A stretch of 64,000 bases of DNA from Bacteroidaceae bacterium. Lineage in GTDB: Bacteria; Bacteroidota; Bacteroidia; Bacteroidales; Bacteroidaceae. Positions within the stretch are counted from its first letter, which is position 1, and every line of letters begins with the position of its first letter. Under the pieces are notes generated by a model. That model was not told where the DNA came from, did not search any database, and saw only the letters and a list, made by a program, of their open reading frames with translations. Both the position numbers and the translations under genes were made by a program. The stretch lies in NCBI GenBank assembly GCA_017483605.1, contig JAFUWG010000041.1, positions 1-64,000 on the forward strand, read 5' to 3'. Of this stretch, positions 8,652 to 17,392 are shown piece after piece.

Positions 8652-10970
8652 ATGAAAAAGACTGGCTTCACCCTTTTGATGTTGCTCTTCGCCGTCCACC
8701 TGATGGCACAGAAGAGCCCACGCACCACGGAGTGCTTCGACGACAACTGGCAGTTCCACCTCACCATGGAGGCTGGCACCGAACAACAGGCAGGACCACG
8801 GCTTGCCGATGCCATCCACGGCTGGGAGACCGTGCAACTGCCCCACGACTGGAGCATCCACATGATTCCCGACTCACGGCTGACAGGCTGCAACGGTCAC
8901 CTGCGGGGCGGCAAGGGAGAGTATAAGAAGACCTTCTCCCTCCCGGCTGCCGACAAGGGCAAAGCCGTCTCCATCCTCTTCGACGGCATCTACAACCGCA
9001 GCCGCGTCTATCTCAACGGACACCTGCTCGGTTTCCGTCCCTACGGCTTCGTGCAGATAGAATATGACCTCACGCCCTACCTGAACTACGGCAAGGAGAA
9101 CGAACTGTATGTGACGGTGAACAATCCTTCCGACAACGACTCCATCGCCCGGTGGTACACGGGCAGCGGCATCTACCGCCACGCCTGGCTGGTGAAGACC
9201 AACCCCGTACACATTGCCACCAACGGCACCTACATCGTGACGCAGGACAACCAGCACGTCGTCATCAAGACCACCTTAGTGGGCACACCTGCCAAGGCGA
9301 GAATCCTCCACCAAATCCTCGATGCCGACGGCAAGGTGGTGGCGAAGGGAGAGGGCGAAGAAAGCATCCGTATCCCCCACCCCCACCTGTGGAACGGCAT
9401 GGAAGACCCCTATCTCTACAAAGCCGTCACCCGACTCTACGACGGCGGCAAGTTGCTCGACACCTACGAAAGCACGTTTGGCATCCGAACCGTCGAGTTC
9501 ACCAACAACGAGGGTTTCCTGCTCAATGGCAAGCGGTTGAAACTGAAGGGCTTCTGTCTGCATCAGGACGATGCCTGTCTGGGCAGTGCCCTGCCTCGCC
9601 GCTCGATGGAACGTCGGCTGGAACTCTTCAAGGCATACGGCGTGAACGCCATCCGCTGCTCTCACAATCCCCCTGCCCCCGAATTTCTCGACCTCTGCGA
9701 CCAGATGGGCTTCATCGTCATCGACGAAGCCTTCGACAAGTGGAAGTCGGGCTATTATAAGGACTATTTCGACGAATGGTGGCAACGCGACATGGAAAAC
9801 ATGATTGAGCGTGACCGCAACCACCCCTCCGTCGCCGTCTGGAGCATCGGCAACGAACTGCAGGAGGCATGGGACGGAAGTGAGGTGGGCGCCAATCGTG
9901 CGAAGATGCTGCAAGACTTCGTGCATCAGATGGAACCTTCCCGTCAGGTCTGCATGGCATGTCAGAACAACCACCAAGACCACTTCGCCGCAGTGACCGA
10001 CGTGGTGGGCTACAACTATCAGGAGCCCCGCATGGTGAGCGACCACAAACGGTTCCCCGAACGCAAGTTCGTCGTGACCGAAGAACTTCCCTACTACTGC
10101 GGTGCCGAGGGCAACATCCGAGCCTACGACACCAACAACCCGTGGAACATCATCGAAGCGAACGACTTCATCGCTGGCGGCTTCCTCTGGACTGGTCAAG
10201 ACTATGTGGGCGAGGCGGGCTGGCCTTCGTGCGGATGGCCGACAGGGCTCATCGACCTCTCCGGCACCGAAAAGGCACAAGCCGTGTGGCACCACGCCAT
10301 CTGGCAGAAGGACAAACCCACCGTAGGCATCGCCGTGAGGGATGAGGGACTGGACATCGACCACGGGCGCGACCTCTGGCAGTGGCCCAACATGGCGAGC
10401 ATCTGGAACTTCCCCTTCCGCTACGAAGGACTGGTCCTCGAGGTACAGACCATCACCAACTGCGAACGCGTGCAACTCCTCATCAACGGCAAAGTGATGG
10501 GCGAGAAACGCACCGCCGACTTCCCCAACCACACCATCGTCTGGCATGTGCCCTACACCCCCGGACACATCGAGGCGAAAGGCATCAACGGCACCGACAC
10601 GGTGGCATCTTATGCCCTCCGCACGGCAGGCGATCCCGTGGCACTAAAGGCGACCCCCGACCGCACGATACTGAATGCCGACGGTCAAGACCTCAGTTAC
10701 ATCCAACTGCAACTGGTGGATAAAGACGGCAATCCTGTTCCTCACAAAAACCGTCGCATCAAAGGCACCATCGAAGGCGAAGGACGGCTCATCGGTCTCA
10801 TCAGCAACGACCTTCGCCGCACCACCCCCTTCACCTCCACCGAAGACATGACCTACTTCGGCAGGGCTTTTGCGGTGGTGCAGAGCACAAAAAAAGTCGG
10901 AAGCATACGCCTCCGACTGGATGTAGATGGGTTCAGCGAACCTGTCTATGTGGAAATGACGACAAAATAG
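8652..10970 (+). CDS. GH2 family beta-galactosidase-like glycosidase
   Basis: 772 residues, signal peptide 1-19. The GH2 sugar-binding jelly roll spans about 25-185 (YKKTFSLP, WYTGSGIYRHAWL) and the immunoglobulin-like domain about 186-280. The TIM barrel is about 281-580, with acid/base Glu402 in WSIGNELQE and nucleophile Glu477 in FVVTEELPYY. C-terminal DUF4982/Ig-like domains follow (about 590-770). This is the usual architecture for Bacteroidetes exo-acting beta-galactosidases, but GH2 also includes beta-mannosidases, beta-glucuronidases and beta-xylosidases, so the substrate is open. It has its own promoter and is convergent with GH9; the 76 bp between them hold two small palindromes. 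Confidence 0.88.
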   Translation: MKKTGFTLLMLLFAVHLMAQKSPRTTECFDDNWQFHLTMEAGTEQQAGPRLADAIHGWETVQLPHDWSIHMIPDSRLTGCNGHLRGGKGEYKKTFSLPAADKGKAVSILFDGIYNRSRVYLNGHLLGFRPYGFVQIEYDLTPYLNYGKENELYVTVNNPSDNDSIARWYTGSGIYRHAWLVKTNPVHIATNGTYIVTQDNQHVVIKTTLVGTPAKARILHQILDADGKVVAKGEGEESIRIPHPHLWNGMEDPYLYKAVTRLYDGGKLLDTYESTFGIRTVEFTNNEGFLLNGKRLKLKGFCLHQDDACLGSALPRRSMERRLELFKAYGVNAIRCSHNPPAPEFLDLCDQMGFIVIDEAFDKWKSGYYKDYFDEWWQRDMENMIERDRNHPSVAVWSIGNELQEAWDGSEVGANRAKMLQDFVHQMEPSRQVCMACQNNHQDHFAAVTDVVGYNYQEPRMVSDHKRFPERKFVVTEELPYYCGAEGNIRAYDTNNPWNIIEANDFIAGGFLWTGQDYVGEAGWPSCGWPTGLIDLSGTEKAQAVWHHAIWQKDKPTVGIAVRDEGLDIDHGRDLWQWPNMASIWNFPFRYEGLVLEVQTITNCERVQLLINGKVMGEKRTADFPNHTIVWHVPYTPGHIEAKGINGTDTVASYALRTAGDPVALKATPDRTILNADGQDLSYIQLQLVDKDGNPVPHKNRRIKGTIEGEGRLIGLISNDLRRTTPFTSTEDMTYFGRAFAVVQSTKKVGSIRLRLDVDGFSEPVYVEMTTK

Positions 10971-10985
10971 CGTTTGGAAAGCGTG

Positions 10986-11037
10986 CTTGGGGGCGTTGCC
11001 TCAAGTTTAGAATTGTTCTTGGGAGCGTTGCCCCAAG
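10986..11037. repeat. Two copies of a 20-bp palindrome between convergent genes
   Basis: CTTGGGGGCGTTGCCTCAAG at 10986-11005 and CTTGGGAGCGTTGCCCCAAG at 11018-11037, 12 bp apart, each able to fold into a short hairpin. They sit between the GH2 stop (+) and the GH9 stop (-). A third, one-base-longer relative lies inside the TonB receptor gene at 43709-43729. Confidence 0.7.
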
Positions 11038-11046
11038 TATCCCTTC

Positions 11047-12774
11047 TCACTTGTCCAACAATGCCGCCAACGCCACCAAGGTCGCATTCCAGTTGATGGC
11101 AATCTCGTTGCTGGCATAACTGCCCTCGTGGTCCATATAGGACTCGTCGGCAAAGTCGCTCGTGTACTTCAAGTGGTCGCCCTTGTCCTGCTGACCAGGG
11201 TTGGGGCCACCCACGAGGAAGCCCGGCAAAGCCCCGCACGTGCTGACTGCCGAAAGCCGCTGGTGCGGATGCTTGGAAGGGTTGGTGCCGAAGCCTGTCA
11301 CATAGCAATAGCCCGTGGCATTCTGTCCCAAGAGATAGTTCATGCACTCGTAGGCTGCCGTTTGGTACGATGCCTCGCCCGTCAACCCGTAGGCATACAT
11401 CAGTTCGATGCCTCGCCATGCACAACCTTCCGAGTTGCAACCCCAGAAGAAGTCCTTCGCCTCGTTGCCGTAGGGTGACTGGAAGCATGACTCACCCACC
11501 TGTGCCAGATAGGGTTTGAGGTGGTCGAGCAGCATTGTCTTCATGTCTGCGGCAATCTTGCTGTCGCCGACAGAGGACGTCTTCAGAAACGCCCATTCGA
11601 GAATGCCCAACTCAGCCACATTTCCCCAAGTGGCAGGTGTGAACCATTTGGGCATATTTTCCAAGGCATCTACCCGATATTCGTCTTTGCCGGTCGTCAT
11701 GTAAAGTTCTGTGGAAGCCCAGAAAAACTCGTCGGCGAATTGGTGATCACCATATTCTCCCGTATTCACATCGGGGTCATACTTTTCGTTCATCTTTCCC
11801 TGCTCGTATGCCACATTCGGATGGGCTTTTGCCCAAGCGTATGCTCGTTCTGCCTGCTCCAAAGCGGTGGCAGAGAATCCAGGGAACGCACTTTCGTACT
11901 CCTTGTAGATACGTGAAGCCTGTGCCATGCTGGCTGCAAAATCGAGCGATGCCGCTGTGCTTTTCATCACCACGTAACGCGGTTGATGACAATCGACGGG
12001 TGCCACAAAGCCCTCGAAATTCGGCGTGGTCAGTTTGTGGTAGAGTCCACCGTCCGTATCCTGCATCGTCTGCATCCACTGGATGTTGTAATACACCTCG
12101 TCAAGCAGGTCGGGCACCCCGTTCCCGCTTTCAGGAATATCGGCCACCTGCTGCTGGAAGTACGCCTTGTTTCGCTCGTATGCCCCCAACATCACACCAA
12201 TGGCAAAGCCCGAATTGACAATATATTTATTGTAGTCACCTGCATCATACCAGCCCTTGCTGCCACTGATGACCGTGCCCGCAGGACGTTCAGGCGTTGC
12301 GGCACTGGGATGAACGAGCACAACGGTGTCCATGTGGGCGGCAGGACGTGCGTGGCAACCTGCATACTGCTCCTCGATGGGCATAGAGGCCCGCTGGAGA
12401 TAGAAGCCCTTGAGTGCCGCCTTCGACAATTCGGCAAATGGCGATTCTTTCACCACGACCTCTGCCGAAACACCTTCGTTCTCCTTGCCCACCACAAGAC
12501 GATACGTCCCTTCTTTCTGCAAGGCGGAAAAATCCACCACCTGACGCACTTTGCCCGAGATGGAAGACGTGGCTACACGCTGTGCCTTCCCCTTCCAAAC
12601 CTTCTTGCCCTGCTGGTCAAGCACCGTCACTTTCAACGGTTTAGCATCTGCCACACTCTCGATGGTGGCAGTCTTCTCACTCGCGGGGGCAAACCCCACC
12701 TGATTCACTCTCACTTGTGCCATTGCCACTCCCGTGAAGGCACAGGCGGCAAAGCATATCATTATCTTTTTCAT
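11047..12774 (-). CDS. GH9 endo-beta-1,4-glucanase with N-terminal Ig-like domain
   Basis: 575 residues from the ATG at 12774 (MKKIMICFAACAF...), signal peptide 1-19 cleaved at AMA-Q. The Ig-like CelD_N domain spans about 20-105 and the GH9 (alpha/alpha)6 catalytic domain about 115-570. The catalytic Asp pair is in WYDAGDYNKY, the HPHQRLSAV substrate-binding motif follows, and the general acid Glu is in NEIAINWNATLV near the C-terminus. These are the hallmarks of theme B/E endoglucanases acting on cellulose, beta-glucan or xyloglucan backbones. The frame stays open a further 159 codons upstream, but that stretch lies inside dcuB on the same strand and is not coding. It is the last gene of the esterase-patatin-transporter run, 41 bp after the transporter. 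Confidence 0.92.
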   Translation of the reverse strand: MKKIMICFAACAFTGVAMAQVRVNQVGFAPASEKTATIESVADAKPLKVTVLDQQGKKVWKGKAQRVATSSISGKVRQVVDFSALQKEGTYRLVVGKENEGVSAEVVVKESPFAELSKAALKGFYLQRASMPIEEQYAGCHARPAAHMDTVVLVHPSAATPERPAGTVISGSKGWYDAGDYNKYIVNSGFAIGVMLGAYERNKAYFQQQVADIPESGNGVPDLLDEVYYNIQWMQTMQDTDGGLYHKLTTPNFEGFVAPVDCHQPRYVVMKSTAASLDFAASMAQASRIYKEYESAFPGFSATALEQAERAYAWAKAHPNVAYEQGKMNEKYDPDVNTGEYGDHQFADEFFWASTELYMTTGKDEYRVDALENMPKWFTPATWGNVAELGILEWAFLKTSSVGDSKIAADMKTMLLDHLKPYLAQVGESCFQSPYGNEAKDFFWGCNSEGCAWRGIELMYAYGLTGEASYQTAAYECMNYLLGQNATGYCYVTGFGTNPSKHPHQRLSAVSTCGALPGFLVGGPNPGQQDKGDHLKYTSDFADESYMDHEGSYASNEIAINWNATLVALAALLDK

Positions 12775-12815
12775 GTCTCTTTTCTGTTTCACTGATGCTG
12801 ACTTTCGAGAAGCCA

Positions 12816-14192
12816 TCAATAAATCATTTGGGTAATCAACGTGGCAACAATCGTGCTGACAATGACGCTCACCATGCCGGGCATCATGAACGAGTGGTTG
12901 AGCAGATACTTGCCAATCACCGTGGTTCCGGAACGGTCGAAGTTCACTGTGGCGATGTCGGAGGGGTAGTTGGGGATGAAGAAGTAGCCATAGACCGAGG
13001 GGAGCACACCGAGGAGCACGGGGCCTGGGATGCCCAGCGAGTATGCCAGCGGCAGCATCGCCACCACCACGGCTCCCTGACTGTTGATGAGCACCGAGAC
13101 GGCAAAGAACGCGATGGAGATTGCCCACGGATATTTGGAGACAATGCCCGTCAGCCCCTCTTCCATCTCTGCGAGGTAGTTGCCGAAGAAGGTGTCTGCC
13201 AGCCAAGCGATGCCATAGATTGCCACCACAGCCACCATGCCCGACTGCCACACGGGACCAGCCACCGCCTTCTTGGGCTGTGCCTTGGCAAAGATAATCA
13301 TGATGGCGGCTGCCGTAATCATCACAATCTGGATGATGATGTTCATGCCGATGGGCTTTAGGATCGGGGTGCCGTCTTCGTTCGTTTTACCTGAATCAAT
13401 GACCGGACGGATGTCATGCCCCAGAATCTGGAAGAGCGAATAGAGCACAATCACAGCCAAGGCGCCGAGGAAGATATAGACGGAGAGTTTGGCGTGCTTG
13501 TCCACCTCCTTGTCCAAGAGCGATGCCGTGTCGCCATACATGTACTGCTTCATCTGGGGGTCAGCCAGACGTGCCTGGAACTGCGGGTCTTTGTCAAGAT
13601 CTTTGCCACGCTTGTAGGAGCACAGGGCGGCAGCCATGAGTCCGCACAGACAGGCAGGGATAGTGACGGCAATGACCTGCAGGTTGTTCACCTCGAAGCC
13701 TGCCTCGTTGCTGATGACCACAAACGACGCCACAGCCGCCGCGATGGGCGAACAGGTGATGCCCACCTGCGAGGCGACCGATGCCACACCACAGGGGCGT
13801 TCGGGTCGGATGCCTTTCTTCAGGGCGATGTCGCAGATGATGGGCATGAGGGTATAGACCACGTGTCCCGTGCCGACCAGCACCGTCAGGAAGAAAGTAC
13901 ACAGCGGCGCAAGAAACGTGACGTGGTCGGGATGTTTTCGCAAGAGTTTTTCCGCCAACTGAATCAGCCAGTCCATGCCGCCTGCCGCCTGCATGATGCC
14001 CGCACAAGTGACGGCAGCGATGATGATGTAAATCACGTCGGTGGGAGGATTGCCGGGTTTCATGCCGAAGCCCAGCACAAGGATGGCGAGTCCGATGCCC
14101 GAGATGGCACCCAACGCCAAACTGCCGTAGCGCGAACCCACATAGAGGGCCAGCAGCACAATCAGCAGTTGCAGAATCATCATGATGTCCAT
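12816..14192 (-). CDS. Anaerobic C4-dicarboxylate transporter (DcuA/DcuB family)
   Basis: 458 residues with about ten to twelve membrane helices and no signal peptide. The family signatures are present: the N-terminal run ending LGFGMKPGNPPTDVIYII, the GTGHVVYTLMPIICDIA region and ASQVGITCSPIAAAVASF. Dcu proteins exchange fumarate, malate or aspartate for succinate in anaerobes, and Bacteroidales excrete succinate as a main fermentation product. Its position 30 bp after a patatin gene and 41 bp before a GH9 cellulase is odd and may tie end-product export to polysaccharide-derived growth (inference). DcuA versus DcuB cannot be told apart here. Confidence 0.9.
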   Translation of the reverse strand: MDIMMILQLLIVLLALYVGSRYGSLALGAISGIGLAILVLGFGMKPGNPPTDVIYIIIAAVTCAGIMQAAGGMDWLIQLAEKLLRKHPDHVTFLAPLCTFFLTVLVGTGHVVYTLMPIICDIALKKGIRPERPCGVASVASQVGITCSPIAAAVASFVVISNEAGFEVNNLQVIAVTIPACLCGLMAAALCSYKRGKDLDKDPQFQARLADPQMKQYMYGDTASLLDKEVDKHAKLSVYIFLGALAVIVLYSLFQILGHDIRPVIDSGKTNEDGTPILKPIGMNIIIQIVMITAAAIMIIFAKAQPKKAVAGPVWQSGMVAVVAIYGIAWLADTFFGNYLAEMEEGLTGIVSKYPWAISIAFFAVSVLINSQGAVVVAMLPLAYSLGIPGPVLLGVLPSVYGYFFIPNYPSDIATVNFDRSGTTVIGKYLLNHSFMMPGMVSVIVSTIVATLITQMIY

Positions 14193-14222
14193 AGGTTAGT
14201 TTTGTTTTGATGGTTAGTATAT

Positions 14223-15023
14223 TTATTTCAATTTTTTCTTCAACTTCTTGAGGTCCTTCATCGCCTTCCGCCCCGCTTCTTCGCCAATGAGAATCATCTC
14301 CCCAATCTTGTTGAAACTGTGGGCACCATACCCTTTCAGTTTCGGATTGATATAGATGTCGGCAGCCGCCACATTCCTGTGGTACTTCTTCAGGTCGGGA
14401 CGAAACAGTGGTGTCGAGTCCTCGTGCTTGTTCACCGTCAGGTCCACCGCTATCACGATGTCGGCACCCATGTCTTTCGCCACATCCACCGGCAGGTTGT
14501 TCAGCACACCCCCGTCCACCAGCCGCCTTCCGTCTATCCTGACAGGCTTGAACACTACCGGAATCGCCATGCTGGCACGCATCGCCTGCGGCAAGTCACC
14601 CTCCTTCAGCACCACCTCCTTCATGCCCTTCACGTCCACCGCCACACAGCGGAACGGCGTGGGCAGGCTGTCAAAGTCCACGCTGCCATACGTGTCCGCC
14701 ATGTCTCTCAACACCCTCACGATGCTGTCGCCCATCAGCGAGCCCATGCCCATCTTCATCCAGTCCTGGTGACGAAACATCGAGTCCAGTTCCGCACTCC
14801 GATACCCCACCGCATAGAGTCCACCCACGATGGAACCAATGCTCGTGCCCACCACCATGTCGATAGGCACTCCCGACTGCTCGATATACTTCAGCACCCC
14901 CACCTCGGCAGCACCTTTCGCACCGCCGCCGCCCAGCACCAGAGCCACCTTCGGGCGTTCCGTCTGTGCCGACAGCGAGACTGCCACCCACAGCAGGCAA
15001 AGCATCATCAGCCACCTTTTCAT
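14223..15023 (-). CDS. Patatin-like phospholipase, exported
   Basis: 266 residues with a signal peptide (1-19). The patatin fold is clear: glycine-rich oxyanion loop LGGGGAKGAAEVGVLKYIE (about 30-48), nucleophile Ser in GTSIG, catalytic Asp in VDGGVLNNLP. It ends in a lysine-rich tail. Short secreted patatins of Bacteroidetes usually have an extra C-terminal Omp85-type barrel; this one ends soon after the patatin domain. Acyl hydrolase activity on lipids is the family role; a link to the surrounding CAZymes is not evident. The octamer repeat array begins right at its start codon, so its whole 41-bp upstream spacer is repeat. Confidence 0.88.
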   Translation of the reverse strand: MKRWLMMLCLLWVAVSLSAQTERPKVALVLGGGGAKGAAEVGVLKYIEQSGVPIDMVVGTSIGSIVGGLYAVGYRSAELDSMFRHQDWMKMGMGSLMGDSIVRVLRDMADTYGSVDFDSLPTPFRCVAVDVKGMKEVVLKEGDLPQAMRASMAIPVVFKPVRIDGRRLVDGGVLNNLPVDVAKDMGADIVIAVDLTVNKHEDSTPLFRPDLKKYHRNVAAADIYINPKLKGYGAHSFNKIGEMILIGEEAGRKAMKDLKKLKKKLK

Positions 15024-15061
15024 GTTTTTGAGTTTTTAAGTTTTTGAGTTCTTGAGTTGAT
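15022..15061 (-). repeat. Octamer array directly upstream of the patatin start codon
   Basis: Five consecutive 8-bp units on the plus strand (ATGTTTTT, GAGTTTTT, AAGTTTTT, GAGTTCTT, GAGTTGAT). On the coding strand this is an A-rich leader of AAAAACTY units whose last unit is joined to the ATG. It fills the intergenic space between the esterase stop and the patatin start, and is a short version of the array at 17030-17239. Confidence 0.8.
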
Positions 15062-15064
15062 GCT

Positions 15065-17023
15065 TCATTTTCCCCTCGCCTCAATTTCAAACTGCGGAGC
15101 AGGAATCCCCTCCACATTATACAATGTCGGTGTCGGATAATCATCCCATCCATACCGCACCGTCGTCTCCGTCACGCCCTCCGGCAGCGTTACCGTCACC
15201 GTCCGTTCGTCCGTCACCTTCGCCTCTGCCCACTGATACTTCCCGTTCACCTTCACCGCAAAGTCCCGCAAGGCATCGCCCTTCACCGTCAGCCGACCGC
15301 CGTCCTTCGCAAACTTGATGACCACCGCACCGTCCTTCACCCGTGCCGCCACAGGCATCGGACCGCCGCTCACCAACTGCCTCTCCCCGTATGCCAACTT
15401 CCTCATCTGCAACGCTGCACGATGTCCAGCCGTCCGCTTGTCCTGCGGATGGATGTCGTTATATTCGCCCGTGTCGAAGGTCGGAGCCAAGGCTGCATTC
15501 GGCAGGTGCTTCGCCGCCAGATACTGCTGATGGCGAATCTGCGTCCATCCCGTCTCCACAGGCTCATTGTGCCTGCTCATGTAGCCCGGCAACTGCATGA
15601 TGACCACCGGCAACTCCTTGCCCCACTGTCCACGCCACGACTGCACCATCGCCTCCAGCATGGCAGCGTATGTAGCCGCACTCCCCACGTTCGACTCTCC
15701 TTGATACCACAGCACACCCTTCACCGGCCAGTCACGCAGCGGAGCAATCATCGCATTGTACAGCCCCGTCGGCGTGTCCACAAAATAGGTGCTGGCAGGT
15801 TTGCGAGGCATCACACTGCCCACCGCCATCTGCAACTGCTCAGAAATAGGGAACGTCTGCCCCTCCACTTCCAACTGATACAACTTGCCCTTCGTGAAGT
15901 TCGCCCTGCCGCTCTGCGACATGAGGTGTACCACGATGTCGTTCTTCCCTGCCCGAAGGATGCCCTCTTTCACCGCATACACACGCGGAGGATACTCGTA
16001 AGTTGTGTTTCCCACCGCCTGCCCATTCACATAGATGGTGTCAGCGTCCTTCATTGCACCGAACCTCAGCACCCCACGCCTGCCAGCCACCTCCTCGGGC
16101 AGCGTCAGCGATGTGCGGAACCAGTAAGAGCCGTTCCGACCCTTGCTCCAGTCGCTAAATAGATCCACCGTCTGCCACCCCTCAAAAGCATAGTCCGCCG
16201 ACTTCCAACGGTTCACGATGGTGTCCTTCGCCATCATCTCTCGCTCCCACGCCATGCCTGCCTCGTTCTCCAGCCGTCGGATAGAATCCACCCAGTTCAC
16301 CTGATGATATTTCCGCTTGCCCAGTTCCTCCGCATAGCCATCAAAGCCACTCAGCACCTCCCTCGGCATCCATGCCTGCACCTGCGTGCCGCCCACCGCC
16401 GAGTTCACGATGCCCACGGGCACACCCTCACGTTCCTGCAACTCGCGAGCCATGAAGTAGCAGATGCCACTCACCTCGCCGCAGTTCTCAGGCGTGATGT
16501 CCTGCCACGGCAACACCGCCACGTCGTCGTTCGGCCGTACATAGTTGAACTGATGCGGCAGTTTCAGGTATCGAATCTTGCTGTTCCTATAGTCCTTCAC
16601 ATCCTCCCGCACCACGTCCATGCAGCGACGGATGGGCAACTCCATGTTCGACTGACCCGAACACAGGAAGACATCGCCCACCAGCACATTCTCCAGTCGC
16701 TCCACATACGTCGTCAGCGGCACCGACCGCATGTCCGTCTGCCCCACTTCCATCACGTAGGGACCGCCCGCCTTCATCCGTGGCAGTTCCACCCTCCACG
16801 TTCCGTCCTCGCCTACCATCGCCACCGCCTTCTTGCCCTGCATCTTCACCGTCACTCGCCGTCCAGGCACACCCCATCCCCACACAGGTACCTTCACGTC
16901 CCTCTGCACCACCATGCCACTCGCGAAAAACCTCGGCAGCCTCGGCTTCTCCGCCTCCAGCCCCTGAGCCTGAGCCATCAGCCATGTCGCCACCGCCCAG
17001 CCTATCAAAAGAATTCTTTTCAT
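15065..17023 (-). CDS. SGNH sialate/acetyl-xylan-type O-acetylesterase with inserted sugar-binding domain
   Basis: 652 residues, signal peptide 1-19. The SGNH catalytic Ser is in VFLCSGQSNMELP, the second block is VLWYQGESNVG, and the Asp-His pair is in NDIHPQDKRTAGHRAA, so the active site looks complete. Between the first two blocks sits a beta-sandwich of about 130 residues (WKSADYAFEGWQ... to ...YQLEVEGQ) resembling GH2 sugar-binding domains, a common insertion in Bacteroidetes sialate O-acetylesterases. In a hemicellulose setting the likely job is removal of acetyl groups from xylan or xyloglucan rather than sialic acid (inference). It is the first gene of a four-gene minus run; its leader carries the long octamer array. 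Confidence 0.87.
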   Translation of the reverse strand: MKRILLIGWAVATWLMAQAQGLEAEKPRLPRFFASGMVVQRDVKVPVWGWGVPGRRVTVKMQGKKAVAMVGEDGTWRVELPRMKAGGPYVMEVGQTDMRSVPLTTYVERLENVLVGDVFLCSGQSNMELPIRRCMDVVREDVKDYRNSKIRYLKLPHQFNYVRPNDDVAVLPWQDITPENCGEVSGICYFMARELQEREGVPVGIVNSAVGGTQVQAWMPREVLSGFDGYAEELGKRKYHQVNWVDSIRRLENEAGMAWEREMMAKDTIVNRWKSADYAFEGWQTVDLFSDWSKGRNGSYWFRTSLTLPEEVAGRRGVLRFGAMKDADTIYVNGQAVGNTTYEYPPRVYAVKEGILRAGKNDIVVHLMSQSGRANFTKGKLYQLEVEGQTFPISEQLQMAVGSVMPRKPASTYFVDTPTGLYNAMIAPLRDWPVKGVLWYQGESNVGSAATYAAMLEAMVQSWRGQWGKELPVVIMQLPGYMSRHNEPVETGWTQIRHQQYLAAKHLPNAALAPTFDTGEYNDIHPQDKRTAGHRAALQMRKLAYGERQLVSGGPMPVAARVKDGAVVIKFAKDGGRLTVKGDALRDFAVKVNGKYQWAEAKVTDERTVTVTLPEGVTETTVRYGWDDYPTPTLYNVEGIPAPQFEIEARGK

Positions 17024-17029
17024 ATTTTT

Positions 17030-17239
17030 GAGTTTTTAAGTTTTTGAGTTTTTGGGTTTTTAAGTTTTTAGGTTTTTAAGTTCTTGAGTTTTTGAGTTTG
17101 TAAGTTCTTAGGTTTTTGAGTTCTTGAGTTTTTAAGTTTGTAAGTTCTTATGTTTTTGAGTTCTTAGGTTTTTCCAACATCCCGAATGGCAAACTCACAA
17201 ACTCAAAAACTTAAAAACTCACAAACTTAAAAAACTTAA
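17030..17239 (-). repeat. Inverted 8-bp-period array forming the leader of the esterase operon
   Basis: Eighteen consecutive octamers of the form RAGTTTTT (variants GAGTTCTT, AAGTTTGT, AGGTTTTT) run without a slip from 17030 to 17173. A 17-bp spacer follows, then at 17191-17239 six octamers of the opposite polarity (AAACTCAC, AAACTCAA, AAACTTAA and so on, with one extra A at 17231). On the minus strand the transcript would first make U-rich units, then 18 A-rich complementary units that end at the ATG of the esterase gene, so many alternative hairpin registers are possible. Confidence 0.85.
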
Positions 17240-17246
17240 ATCTGTG

Positions 17247-17254
17247 CAAATATA
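17247..17254 (-). promoter_or_regulatory. -7 promoter element of the esterase-patatin-transporter-GH9 run
   Basis: Minus strand TATATTTG, matching TAnnTTTG, just outside the right arm of the octamer array. Initiation near 17240 would put the whole array in a leader of about 215 nt. Confidence 0.55.
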
Positions 17255-17392
17255 ACGATTTTTCCCATACAAACTCCATCCCACCCCCACATTTGTTACA
17301 CACCCACAACTTTTTGACCCGAAACCACCCACTTTGTCACATCCTCAGCACGCCCTTCCCTTCTCCTGTTGTCAAAAACACCTTCGTCGTTC
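17255..17392. other. Non-coding spacer, no feature recognised
   Basis: Part of a 468-bp gene-free stretch (17024-17491). Outside the octamer array, the promoter box and the long palindrome I see only C-rich sequence on the plus strand without an open frame, hairpin or promoter I can support. Confidence 0.5.

Noticed and set aside
12775-13251. A 159-codon upstream extension of the GH9 frame
   Set aside because: It lies inside dcuB on the same strand in another frame, has no sensible composition, and the ATG at 12774 starts a textbook signal peptide.
17030-17239. CRISPR array
   Set aside because: Units are 8 bp and contiguous with no spacers, and no cas genes are present.
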